A stretch of DNA of 64,000 nucleotides from Argyresthia goedartella (taxonomy: Eukaryota; Arthropoda; Insecta; Lepidoptera; Argyresthiidae): contig OX463814.1 in assembly GCA_949825045.1 (NCBI GenBank), forward strand, positions 35,358,383-35,422,382. Reading direction: 5' to 3'. Shown piece by piece: positions 40,543-51,419 of this stretch. The notes under the pieces are model-generated. The model did not search any database and was not told the origin of the DNA. It worked only from the letters and a program-made list of their open reading frames with translations. Both the position numbers and the translations under genes were made by a program. Every line of letters begins with the position of its first letter. Positions within the stretch are counted from its first letter, which is position 1.

Positions 40543-41377
40543 GAGTCCCTGTAATGCCCGGCCCAGTATTGTCCGGCCCAGGAATGTCCGGCCCCGGAAT
40601 TGGCGTCACGAAAGCCCACGATTCCGGGGTCGGTCATTCCTGGGCCGAGCATTCCGTGGCCGTACAAAATAGTGCTCGACCCCGGAATGCCCGGCCCCGG
40701 AATTATCGTCCCGAGTACCAAAGATAACTGCTACATCAGAGATTAGGGTGTGTTCATAGTGTCTCTATCTCAAAAAATGTATCAATATCATTAAATGTTT
40801 TTTTTATTTGCATACGCTTCGCTCCGCTCCGCTCCGCTACGCTTCGGTTTTGCTTCTTCTAAGTTCTAATCTAACCTATAACCCAATTGAAATTTAGCCA
40901 CAATAACCTACTCTAGCCAAATTTGACTCAATAAATATAATGCACTTGAAAAAACATAACACTGTGAAGACTGTGTCTTTGCAGTGTTATGTTTTTTTTA
41001 ATAAATAGCAGAATTGAGTTTGTTTTTATTTTAAACTAACCAAAAATGAATAAATTTTAGGTTATGATATGTGTCAAGTGAATGTTAAACTTGCTTACAA
41101 AAAACCTCACTACTATGACCATGGCCTTAGATTCGTCTAAGTTAAATCAAAAATGTTCGACCAATCAGAAGCCAGTATTTCCAGCCAATGAGAGAATTCC
41201 CACAATTCCGGGGCCGGGTATTCCGGGGTCGAACAGGCAGTGCACGGCCTAAGAAAGCCCGGCCCAGTAATGTGCGGCTTGGAATGTCCGGCCCCGGAAT
41301 TGGCGTCCCAAATCCCACGATTCCGGGGTCGGGCATTCCGGGGCCGGGCATTACTGGGCCGTGCATTCCTGTCCCCC
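40543..41377 (+). mobile_element. Non-coding DNA transposon with 9-bp target duplication, copy 1 (MULE-like)
   Basis: Flanked on both sides by CTAATGTTG. Ends GAGTCCCTGTAATGC and GCATTCCTGTCCCCC. Both terminal regions (about 185 bp) are inverted relative to each other and built from variants of a GC-rich motif (cccggaat, ggcccagta). The AT-rich core has a (GCTCC)n-like microsatellite at 40812-40850. A 9-bp duplication and G(A/G)G termini fit Mutator-like elements, but no transposase is present. Confidence 0.8.
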
Positions 41378-41389
41378 CTAATGTTGTTT

Positions 41390-41750
41390 AGTTTGACGTT
41401 TGTTTTTTTTTATTTCAACAAGTCGTTTCGTTTCGAGATACTTGGAACCTCACGACACTTACTGTGTCCAATTCGCTAGGTGATACCAACTAGCTAGAGC
41501 ATCTAAACTAATTTCGAAAGTAAGTTTGAATTAAGTTATTTGGCATTCTTCAGTCATGCTCATTTTAGACCAACTAAGATTAGTTCTTGTTTTTTTTTCT
41601 AACTAAACGGCAATCAGACCTTTACGGCCGGACCAAAACCACAAATTTCGTTAACTTCTCGATTTTGTTTTGGTAGAATCGAATTTATTTTATCAAAGGA
41701 AAATGAATAATCCTTCAATGATATTTATATATTATTATTATGCAAGCACT
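41390..41750. other. Unassigned AT-rich sequence
   Basis: No recognisable gene or repeat. Confidence 0.3.
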
Positions 41751-42210
41751 TTATAGTAGTTTATGTGACTGCTGCATAATGGAGGACTCGCCTTCGGCTC
41801 GTTTCATAAACCCACTCTCGAGTTTTAATGCCTAATTATGCACAGTTACATACACTAGTTTATCTACACACATATCATAAGCTCTCTTTGATGTGTTCAG
41901 GAACCGCATGTTTGACCGGCATTGTGGTTCTGCAATTGTTTAGCTTGTTCTTTAGTACCAACTTCAAGCAGACGGGCGTCGGCGTTCGAAATTTGATTGT
42001 CAGTACCAACTTCACAGACAAACTAGGGACGGCACGCGGGTGGGCGTCGGCGTTCGAAATTTGAATGTCATTATATGTAGAAAAACTACACATAATGACC
42101 ATTATGTGTAGTTTTCCAGATACGAAACGAGTTTTTACCAAGTAGTTTAACATAATGCTGATCGTAACGTGCGGTTTTTGAACGCAGTAAAGAGGGTTTA
42201 TGATTCGTGT

Positions 42211-42971
42211 CAGTGTCTCCATATACACGGTAATTACCGTAGATGCACCGTAATCCGGTCTCTATCTACCGTCAAGGTAATAGTGTATTACCGTGTCACA
42301 TATCACCGTAATTACGTTGTTGTAAATATTTCATCATGTATTGCGTAAAACGAATCTCCAGTCAGTCAATTTAATAAATTTTGTAGTGGCAACACTGCTC
42401 CTGGTTGCCGAAAATCCCAGGGGAATCCCCAATATCTAAAAGTTTGCCTGCACCACGCAATCCATTCTCGTCCTTATTTAAATAAAGGAAAGAAAGTAAT
42501 TTGTATGTGTGATGGATGAATGACTTTAAATTGGCTGCCTAGACCCACCTACATTGTTTTACTTCTAATTAGTTCTAATTACAGCGAGTGACGAATACGT
42601 ACGAACTAAAACAATAAAAGGGAATATTTTCACCCAGCAATCGATTAAAAGAAATGGCAAAACCTGTGTGGATTTCAGGCCAACTAACGACATGTTGTCA
42701 AAAATGAATAAATCTATTTACGAAAAAGACACTATCGTGCTAGGAGAGTCTGATTCAGAATAATATTATGTTCCATATTACCTCTTTCAATTTTCTTTGT
42801 TAATTAAATATATTCAGACTTAATTTGGTTCTTAATGTTGTTTTTTTCCTTTAAAAAATTACACGGTAATTTACACGGTACACTTTTAGTAGATTCACCG
42901 TATTTTTTCTAGAAACACCGTATTTTTACCCTTGCAACACGGTACTTCTCAATTTACATATGGAGACACTG
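42211..42971. mobile_element. hAT-type element, 761 bp, perfect 8-bp duplication
   Basis: Terminal inverted repeats CAGTGTCTCCATAT (14 of 14), flanked by ATTCGTGT on both sides. Many acggtaat/caccgta motifs near both ends look like subterminal transposase-binding repeats. CAGTG termini plus an 8-bp duplication fit hAT. The interior has one short open frame and no DDE domain. Confidence 0.85.
42582..42764 (+). other. Unrecognised 60-codon open frame inside the hAT element
   Basis: Reads SDEYVRTKTIKGNIFTQQSI, then CVDFRPTNDMLSKMN and ends LGESDSE before TAA. It may be the terminal scrap of the parent transposase or a captured exon; no family recognised. Confidence 0.3.
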
Positions 42972-43659
42972 ATTCGTGTGTAGATAAAAGTGTTTATAAT
43001 AATATTTCGTACAAAAACAAACTTAGTTCGTAAAACAATTACATTGGCAAAACTCATTGCAATTAAACAAAAATTATGTTCAATCAGTTTCCGAACGAAT
43101 ATGTGTTGTTTGCCGCGCGAAGGGAAGTGTTGTCATTCTCTCATTTCAATTTTCATTTTCATGATTACAAGAAACTTAAAAGTCGCAAAAGTTGTTTGAA
43201 CTTGTTTGGCTGGCCTCAGTTACAGGTATGTACCTACAGCAAATCGCGTTATCTCATTCTGCTGACTAAAAGACCTACTATAAAATTGGCATACTTGCAT
43301 CGTATTGAATAAATTTGAATATGCTGAACTGATGAAATCTCAACTGGTTGTCAACTTAACTCGGAATATTTACTGTGCTTATTTCAACGTTACGTTCGTG
43401 TTGGTTTTTTTTGTATTCGTTTTGTGTCTGAAAATGGAATCCGGAAATCGGAAGCGAATGACGAAGAGGCAGCAGGAGCTTCTTTTAGAAATGCTCCACG
43501 CCAACAACTGTTTGTTCGGTAAACAAGTGATTGTGGGCTGAGACGATATTCTCAACCCAAGAATGGAGATGAATAACACAGATATACGCATGGTATCGCA
43601 TACGCACATCTGGCATGGTACCTATCTATTTTACTAATTATATATTTTGGTAAGTTGGT

Positions 43660-46160
43660 GGCATTTTTATTTTATTTTTTATTTAATATACAATTACGAT
43701 GTACAACATTACAGGTATACACCCAATGCGCTGTACAAAGTCTAATAGTTATACAATGTCAGAATCAATTTAGGTAAGTCGATTTCACAGGTAGGGAACA
43801 AAGGGTACAAATTCGTAGAAAATACTACATATCAAATCACATTAAACATTAACTTTAGGTCAAATTCAAATAGTATTAAACATTATTAGGTATGTCAAGG
43901 GTACTAAATTAAAATGTCAATGCAAAAAATAATAATAATGATATTTCTAAGACAACACTGTCACTCCTTCATCTCGCAGAACCTGCCACATTCTCGCACA
44001 ATATGCCTCCAATCATCACCAAACAGATCAGTCAGTGGTGTAGCAGCCAGCAGAGCATTGAGGCTATCCCGCGCCCTAACCAGTGGAGACTGCTGGCGCG
44101 CCACCGTGCGGTGCGTACCGCCCGCTAACAGCTGGTGCCTACGCGCGCAGAGATAACTGTCGGGCACGTATAGCGCGCATACCGTACCGACAAGCGCGAC
44201 ACAGTCACTGTCGCCTCGCAACAATCGACACACATTCAGAAGCTGCTCGGTGTTACGTCTGACCTCTAGTGAGTTGTATCCGAGCATACCCAATATAAAA
44301 GCGGATGGATAAAGATAAGGGTAGTATCCAAATTTCCGCTTATATAGGTATCGTAGGAAAGCTTTGTGTACCTTCTCGAGCAAAAGTATGTAGGAGCTTT
44401 CATGCGGATTCCAAACCACCGAGCTAGATTCAAGTTTGGTTCTCACTAGGGCCATGTAGAGAAGCTGGACCACACCCAGGTTATGGAATCCCTTACTATT
44501 ACGTATTACAAACCCCAATCTTTTGAAGCATTCCTTGGCTAATGTGCTCACGTGCTCATGGAATGTAAGTTTAGGGTCGAACGTAACACCGAGGTCCCTA
44601 ATCGAATACACTCGAGTCAAAGACTCCGTACCGAGTGTATATATCGCGCTTATAGGATGAGAGGAGCGCGTAAAGGACATTACATAGCACTTGGCAGTAT
44701 TGAAGAGGAGTTTATTGTTCACACTCCACCTATGAAACGCGTCTAAATCTTCCTGCAGCAAACTACAATCATCCTCTGAACTCACGGGAAGTATCAGTTT
44801 CAGATCGCCCGCATACAGAAGGCAATTGGCGTGTTTAAGCTCTAATTCCAGGTCATTTATCATAATGATAAATAACAACGGCCCGAGAATAGACCCTTGG
44901 CTAACGCCCGACCGTGTATGGTACGGCTGGGACTCAAAACAGCCGTGTCGCACATATTGCTGGCGGTTCTTGAGGTAGTCAGCGAAGAAAACCAACAGCC
45001 GTGGGGCAAATCCAATGGCACATAACTTCTTCATTAGGACATCATTATCGACTCTGTCGAACGCCTTACGAAAGTCCATATAGGCGACGTCCACCTGACA
45101 TCCCTTGTCCATGCACTTCGACACAATCTCGACTAAAGTCAGCAAGTTGGTGTTAACTGAGCGGCGACTCCTGAATCCGTTTGCGAGTCGCTCAGATAAG
45201 GCGCAATCTGCGAACTGATTTTGTCTTTTATGATCGACTCGAACAGTTTTGCCAATGAACTCAGGATCGCAATAGGTCGATATTGATCAACGGAGGCAGT
45301 GTCACTTGTCTTGGGGAAAGGACTGACTCGAGAAAGCTTCCAGCTGGTGGGGTACTTACCTTGTTCAAGAACAAGATTGAATATCCGACCCAAAGGTAAA
45401 ACCAGCTGATCGCTGTAGGCCTTCAAAAAGTAGGGAGGGACGTTGTCCGGTCCAATTGCGCTCCTTGGCCTTAGCTGCTTCAGCCCTTCCTTTATGTCCT
45501 TACTGGAAATATGTGAAACTTGTATGTGATTAGCAGTGCACGAGTCATCAGAAATGTTTACCAGATCTGGATCGAGCGCTGGCTCATCAGGGAGGAAAAC
45601 GTCTGAGAAGTAGTTTGCAAATGCGGCTGCTGCTTCCTCTCCAACGTGTTCCCGGCCCCGATGCGTGACCCGAGGATCGAAACCACCCTTCGATCGTAGG
45701 CCACTTACATATTTCCAAAATGCGCGTGGGTTATGTCTAATATTGCTTTCAATACTACTCATGTGGTTGGCGTAGGCTGTATCTACGCGACACTTGAGGT
45801 TGGCTCTTAGCTCGCTGAATGAGACGTAGTCAGCCGGCCTCCTCCCCGTTTTCCATTTACGGTGGAGTATGGCTTTCGTGGCCAAGTCCCTTATTATATC
45901 ACCAGTGAACCACACCGGGTATCTCCTTGTAGGCTGGGTTGGTCTGGTCTTCTTCGGGATACAGTTGTTGAAGACTCCGTAAATGGAATCGTAGAAGCGA
46001 CCGACTGCCGTCTCTACATCAGTAGCTTCGAGAACACTGTCCCAAGATATGCTACACATGAGTTCGTACAGGACTGCGTGATTGCCCTTGGCAAAGTTCC
46101 AGTCATTGCGACCTCCAATGTTGCTGGGATCCATGATTAAGTGTGAGGAACGCGTTTATC
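43660..46160 (-). mobile_element. 5'-truncated LINE in Harbinger intron 1
   Basis: Minus-strand Jockey-like element: ORF2 remnant 46134-43961, 3' UTR to about 43660 ending in a T/A-rich tail. Stops appear upstream of 46160, taken as the truncation point. Confidence 0.75.
43961..46134 (-). pseudogene. LINE ORF2 (reverse transcriptase), frameshifted, catalytic Asp lost
   Basis: First stretch (46134-45139): linker with FWKYVSGLRSKGGFDP and RT block GPDNVPPYFLKAY, SVDQYRPIAILSSLAKLFES. Second stretch (45145-43961): VAYMDFRKAFDRVDNDVLMK, SGVSQGSILGPLLFIIMIND and CLLYAGDLKLI, where the YADD catalytic motif reads YAGD. The frames shift at 45139-45145. The C-terminal half is otherwise open. Inactive. 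Confidence 0.85.
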
Positions 46161-46889
46161 ATCACTTGCCTTTGTCTGAGCATTTTTTACTTTACTAACC
46201 TTTTGCAGGGAATACAGCCAGTCCCATCATAAGGGAAAACAGGACAAACTTGGCGTCCCATCTAAACTCCCTGGGCTGCAGCAGGGATGTTAAAGAGTGA
46301 CAATCGGTAAGTGTAAAACATTTATCTACTTAGCTTGGGCACTCATGTGTTATTGCTATATCAAGTAGTCAGTTATATCCGCTGACCATGGGAGAATGAA
46401 ATGTTTAATGAGATAATAGAATAGAGTGATAGAGAGATATACATATGTGGTCCAAATGGTTTTCCAGCCTAGAGTTAGCCTGAAAACATAACATAATAAA
46501 TGAAAGTTCTGCAATATGTGTAATCATGCTACACATATTGTACTTAGTTACAAATAATTTACAATGTAATGTTTTCTACATTGTATTGTATAGGCTTGGA
46601 CCTTGTGGGCGAACAAGGTGAAGGCAAAGGCCAGGAAGGTGCGTTACAGCATTACTGGCACTGGAGGGGGACCTGCAGGCCCGGTTCTAAGTGACCAGGA
46701 AGACCGAGTCCTGGATACTATTGGCCGGGCCTCTGTCTATGTCTTTGAAGATTTAGAATTGGGCCTACCGGTTAATATATTGTTTTACTAGCAGTCAATA
46801 CAGTAGATTTTATGTTGTAGATAGTAGTCCATATGTAACTTTCATGTATATTATATTAAATACATGTACCTTCACATCTTATTACATAA

Positions 46890-46990
46890 ATAATAATATA
46901 ATAATAATACCTTGGACACTATTTACACACATTGATCTAGCCCCAAACTAGGATTACCTGTATCTTGGGTACTAGACAACGATACACATG
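46890..46990 (-). mobile_element. SINE family A, 3' half only
   Basis: ATT tail, ccttggacactatttacac and tcttgggtactagacaacga; breaks off before the tRNA-like head. Confidence 0.6.
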
Positions 46991-47554
46991 TGTACGATAC
47001 GAAATGGAAGGTGTGTATGTAAGGTAATGTTTTTATAGCAGTATAATATGTATAATTATATCCAGAAGATTTAGATTGTGTTGTAGTAAGTAATTTTATA
47101 TAGTTAGCTATCTATTTATCCATTTAGTTAATTTATTAATGAGCTTTGCCTCAATATACACAGTTGGGTTTTAATAGAGCAGTTGAGTTGAATATAAATA
47201 TGATATATTTTAGTGTGTGTTTTGTAAATTACAGGATCTTCGAGTAGATGACCTTCTATAGCAGCCTGTCGTCCTCCTGGACTTGCAGCCAGAGCCGCCC
47301 ACAGGGCCGGGGCCATTGGGTGAAGATGAGCAAGCAGCCGAGTTTGCGGTTGCCGCTGAGGCTGCTGAGGCAGTGGCTGCCGATGTCGCCGACCGCAACC
47401 AGCCCCTGCTAGAGCCAGCCCATTACGTCGGGTCAGAAGACGTGTTGTGCCAAGGCCGTGTCGTGGTTAGTAAGACAAACCAAGTGGTAGTAGTGGGATA
47501 TTATAAATAATAATAAACGAGTATGTGTAGAAATAACTAGACTTGTCATTTACC

Positions 47555-49858
47555 TTGTTTGATATTTGAAATGACCTCACTGTTTTACTTCACGTTGAAT
47601 GAAGTCATCGACAACCATGTCCCCAAACAGAAGACCAAAACAAATAACCGCCCACCGTGGTTCAATAGACAACTTTCAAGATTAACAGCTGAAAAGGAAA
47701 GGACAAGAAGGAAATATCGAAAATACCAAAACCCTCGTGACAAAATTGAATTCGGTATCGCGCGAGAACGATGTCATAAACTCTATGACATCTGCCTCAG
47801 ATACTACTTGAACACTATAGAAGCCAGTATTCCAGACAACCCCAAGGATTTCTGGAATTTCATGAAGTCCAAGCGAAAAGGTCACTCGTCATTACCAAAA
47901 ATGATCAAAGACGGAATAGCGGCTAATAACGGAAGTGAGATTTTGCTAGCCATTTCTCATCGGTGTACAAAGACCATAACCCACTAAGTACCGCCGCCCC
48001 GCACCTTACGAACCATCGGGTTTTATCTAACATCACAATCTGTGAACGTGATATTCTCAAGAAGTGCAAAGCTCTCGATGTGTTCAAAGGCGCAGGACCG
48101 GATGACATCCCCCCCGTATTTATTAAACGCTGCGCACCAGGCCTCAGCTTTCCCTTAGCAGTGTTATTTAATCGTTCCCTGAAAGAAGGTTGCTTTCCTG
48201 ATGAATGGAAAAAAGGGAGAATAGTTCTTGTACACAAGAAAGGCAATGAAGATGACATCAAGAACTATCGACCGATTTCAATGTTATCATGTTTCTCAAA
48301 ACTTTTTGAGTCCCTTATTTGTCCCCTGATCACTCAGCACATCGATACAATTATCTCACCTGAACAACACAGTTTTAAGCGTGGGCGTTCGGTGGAAACT
48401 AACTTGGTATCGTACATTGACTATTTGACTCACCACCAGATAGATGCAGTGTATACAGACTTCAGCAACGCATTTGACAAGGTGAACCTTTTACTGCTAC
48501 TAAAAAAGCTCGCCGCAACCGGAGTTTACGGCACATTGTTGGATTGGTTTGAGTCGTACCTGTCACAAAGACCTCAGACGGTGACGGTGAGTGGACACGC
48601 ATCCCAAGTATACTACGCGAAGTCCGGAGTACCTCAGGGATCTCACCTTGGACCGGTTCTATTCATGATATTCATAAACGACTTGACATCCCGCATCGCA
48701 CACTGTAAGTTCTCCTTATTCGCAGACGATTTAAAAATATATAAAACCATTATGTCATTATGGAGCTGATGCAAAATGATCTAGACGAGATAGCGAGCTG
48801 GTGCCACGAAAACGGAATGCTCTTAAATGCCACAAAGTGCTACCATATCACTTTCACCAATAAACGCAAGCCAATAACTTCTTCATACTCCCTGAACGGA
48901 GACAGACTTCAGGTCGTAAGTGAAATTCGTGACCTCGGCGTATTGATGGAGTCTGGCTTAATGTTTGAATCCCACATCAACACTGCTGTGGGAAAAGCGG
49001 CAAGAATGCTAGGCTTTATAAAGCGGAACACGAAAGGTTTCCGTCTGGCCAGCACCAAGATCCTCCTTTACAATGCTCTAGTTCGTAGCCATCTTGAGTT
49101 TGCGTCTGTTGTCTGGAACCCCGTCTACGCAGTTCACTCAGGCAGAATAGAACGCATCCAGCGGGCATTCACCAGACACCTGGCTTACAGCCATTCAGGA
49201 ATATCCCACAGGGACAACAACGAGTGACGGTTGTCACACTTTGGCATGAACACGCTGAGCTTCCGACGAAACCTTCAGGACCTTCTATTCTTACACAAGG
49301 TGTGCAATAGTCGGCTGGATGTCAGCAATATACTGAACCAAATTAGATTGTCAGTTCCTTACCATTATCCTCGGAATCCCATCTCAAAACCCCTCAACGT
49401 CGCTCAATGCAGAACAAACATTTACAAACACTCACCAATACCCAGATTGTTTAATAAGTACAATGATCTCTGTAGTAGCAAATCAAACACGGACATTTTT
49501 CACGATCGCTTACCTACTTTCAGGAATAAAATCCTGAAAGACAATTAGTCTACACAAATAGCCTATATTGTATATTTGCCTTCTTTTGTTTTCTATTGTT
49601 ATCCTTGATTTCCCAAATAAAATGTGTACATATTATAGGTATAGTAGTAGTTAAGTTTTAATGTAGCTTAGTAAGTTAGGGACCTTTTTATCTCTATTGT
49701 CACTAGCTTTCATTTAAAATAAGTATTTTTGTATTCACCAAAGCTGTGCTCATTTGTAAAAGGCTCCCATATAAGAATCCTCCTATATATTATTTATGTT
49801 GTAATAATTATTATATAGTGTGCTGTAGATGTGCCTAATTTAAATAAATAAATAAATA
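47555..49858 (+). mobile_element. 5'-truncated LINE in Harbinger intron 4
   Basis: Jockey/CR1-type, starts in the linker between endonuclease and RT; 3' UTR ends in an AAAT run at 49842-49858. Confidence 0.8.
47559..49548 (+). pseudogene. LINE ORF2 (reverse transcriptase), three breaks
   Basis: 47559-47987 has PPWFNRQLSRLTAEKERTRR and FWNFMKSKRKG. 47963-48769 has GPDDIPPVFIKRC, NYRPISMLSCFSKLFESLI, DFSNAFDKVN, SGVPQGSHLGPVLFMIFIND and an intact FADDLKIY. 48760-49227 and 49231-49548 are the thumb and C-terminal parts (RSHLEFASVVWNPVY; FNKYNDLCSS). Frameshifts near 47960 and 48765 and a TGA at 49225 disable it, although the catalytic residues survive. Confidence 0.85.
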
Positions 49859-49904
49859 GATATTTAATTTAGGATATGAAGAATTAAAAGAATAAGTATT
49901 ACGG

Positions 49905-50075
49905 TCCAGGCTGTGCTTCCAAAGCGAGAGTCCCGGGCTCGAATCCAGGCTGGAAGAAAAAAATATCCCCAGGTCTTGGATGCTTACATGTTTGCGACGT
50001 CACTATTTCGGGTAACCACGACACAGGGCATCCTAGTGTGGGACCAAAAGCAATATACGTGCCAGTACAGTTAAG
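49905..50075 (+). mobile_element. SINE family B, plus strand
   Basis: B box-like gggctcgaatccaggctgg, then ccccaggtcttggatgctta and cacgacacagggcatcctag. Lies between the LINE and Harbinger exon 5. Confidence 0.6.
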
Positions 50076-50308
50076 TTACATAGCATAAAGCTATGTAACT
50101 TAATCTTGTTATGTCTTCTATGCAGGACAACTGAACTCGCCTGCGCTTTTGTTGGTGCAGCCTCTCAACGAGAACTCCCGCTTGATGCGGGATACAGTGG
50201 CCGAACTATTGGCCGCTATCCGCGCAAACACGGCCGCTATAGCCACTTGCCCGTGCCGAAACATGGTGCAGAGGCAATGAAAATACTTGTGTGAATTGTA
50301 AAAAATAT

Positions 50309-50919
50309 TTAATTGATATAATTGTTGATGATTTTATGAACATGTTTCATTTTTTTAATAAAATATCTATTAACAACATATGGGCGCTGCTGCCGGCCTT
50401 CCTGCAGGAAGTCAAAGTCTTCGGTATTGGCCGCGTCCGCATTGGACTCCTCTGCATCACTTTCTGTGTTGTCATCTGAAATTTAAAGAAAAGAAGTATG
50501 TATTCTAGGTACCTACTTATCATAGTTTTGGCAGGCTAGTATGTACGAGTTCTGTAATGGACCACTTATGTATACTTTCATAGTTGTTCCATACACTTAA
50601 CAGCTAGGGCCTAGCATAATTTGGGCTATGTAACGAATATTTATTTTATGTATTGCCAGAACAACATACCGTTTATTGTATCTTGCAGCCACAAATTGTG
50701 GAGGGTGCAGCAAGCCACCACAAATTTGGCTGCTTTTGATGCCGAATAATGCATCGTACGATGCTGGTGGAGGCAGCGGAATTTGGCCCCTGCCAAAGCA
50801 CCTTTCAACAACGTTGCGTGCTTTGGCGTGGCAAGCGTTGCACCGGCCTGCTGGTGTGTCGGCCGGGGCATCCGCTAGTGGGGTCATTAGCCACGGCAAC
50901 AAGGGATAGCCTTTATCTC
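50309..50919 (-). pseudogene. PIF/Harbinger DDE transposase, last two exons
   Basis: Exon 50919-50670 (acceptor ccattacag, donor gtatgt) and exon 50475-50309 join in phase. First exon: GDKGYPLLPWLMTPLAD, NACHAKARNVVERCFG (the Glu after NVV is the third catalytic acid) and, one frame over, AKFRCLHQH and FVVACCTLHNLWLQD, the standard C-terminal half of DDE_Tnp_4 enzymes. A small deletion after RCFG shifts the frame. The last exon is acidic (DNTESDAEESNADAANTEDF), stop at 50309. It is tail-to-tail with the Myb-like gene, 28 bp apart, the usual Harbinger arrangement. Upstream exons with the first two catalytic acids were not found. Confidence 0.8.
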
Positions 50920-50929
50920 CTGTAATGGA

Positions 50930-51400
50930 ATTAACATAGGTACATACTCACAAAAGTGCATTTAAAAATGATTGATTAGATGTATTAGGTATATGATTCA
51001 CTAATAAATGGGATAGTTGGAAAGATTGGTAATTTACATAAAATTGATTGAATTGAACTAGTTTGAAAAATAATAATTTCCCGCGCATTTTCGTGCAAAA
51101 ATCGCGTTTGTAAGGAAATGTCTGTCGATTGTCATATGAAATCTATCTGAACATGACCAGGCTCAAGCAGGAAACAGCTAGCGAGAAAGACTAATTATAA
51201 TGGCCGCCAAAACAAGGCCTACTAAAATTACTTGCCATCTGTCAAAAAGTAACTAATACCAGCCGCTTAAAATGCCTTCAGAATATCAAATCAATACAAA
51301 TTGGCACAGACAAGTTAAAATTAACTTTTAAAAACAAATATCGATTAATTTTGGCGCCTTCCGAATACCGTTAAAGCTAAGGAACTAAGATGACGTCATG
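50930..51400. other. Right part of the Harbinger remnant, no exon found
   Basis: AT-rich, no readable transposase; the terminal repeat was not identified. The degenerate LINE starts at about 51420. Confidence 0.35.
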
Positions 51401-51419
51401 ATGACGTTTAGTTGTCTAG

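Larger units (their letters stand above)
41755..42995 (-). mobile_element. Family M repeat, reversed, carrying a nested hAT element
   Basis: 41755-42210 reads the family from its right module leftward; the last bases (gtagataaaagtgttta) appear only after the inserted hAT element at 42980. Confidence 0.7.
43434..50280 (+). pseudogene. PIF/Harbinger Myb/SANT-like accessory protein, five exons, two nonsense codons
   Basis: Exons 43434-43518, 46209-46306, 46594-about 46740, 47235-47469 and 50126-50280; phases agree except at the unclear end of exon 3. Exon 1 has RMTKRQQELLLEMLHAN, exon 2 ends RDVKE-stop-QS, exon 3 has WANKVKAKARKVRYS followed by GTGGG and DQEDRVL. This is the trihelix layout of the accessory protein that helps Harbinger transposase reach DNA and the nucleus. 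Exon 4 is acidic and Ala-rich, exon 5 has NSRLMRDTVAELLAAIRANT and ends at TGA. TGA (46298) replaces the expected Trp codon of the third helix and TAG (47259) opens exon 4. Introns 1 and 4 each received a LINE. Confidence 0.75.

Noticed and set aside
40416..41479. Pro/Gly-rich repetitive proteins (also 55375-56447)
   Set aside because: Translations of the GC-rich terminal motif arrays of the MULE-like element; they occur on both strands in several frames.
47283..47510. Separate Ala-rich host gene
   Set aside because: Its splice sites and phase fit exon 4 of the Harbinger Myb-like gene.
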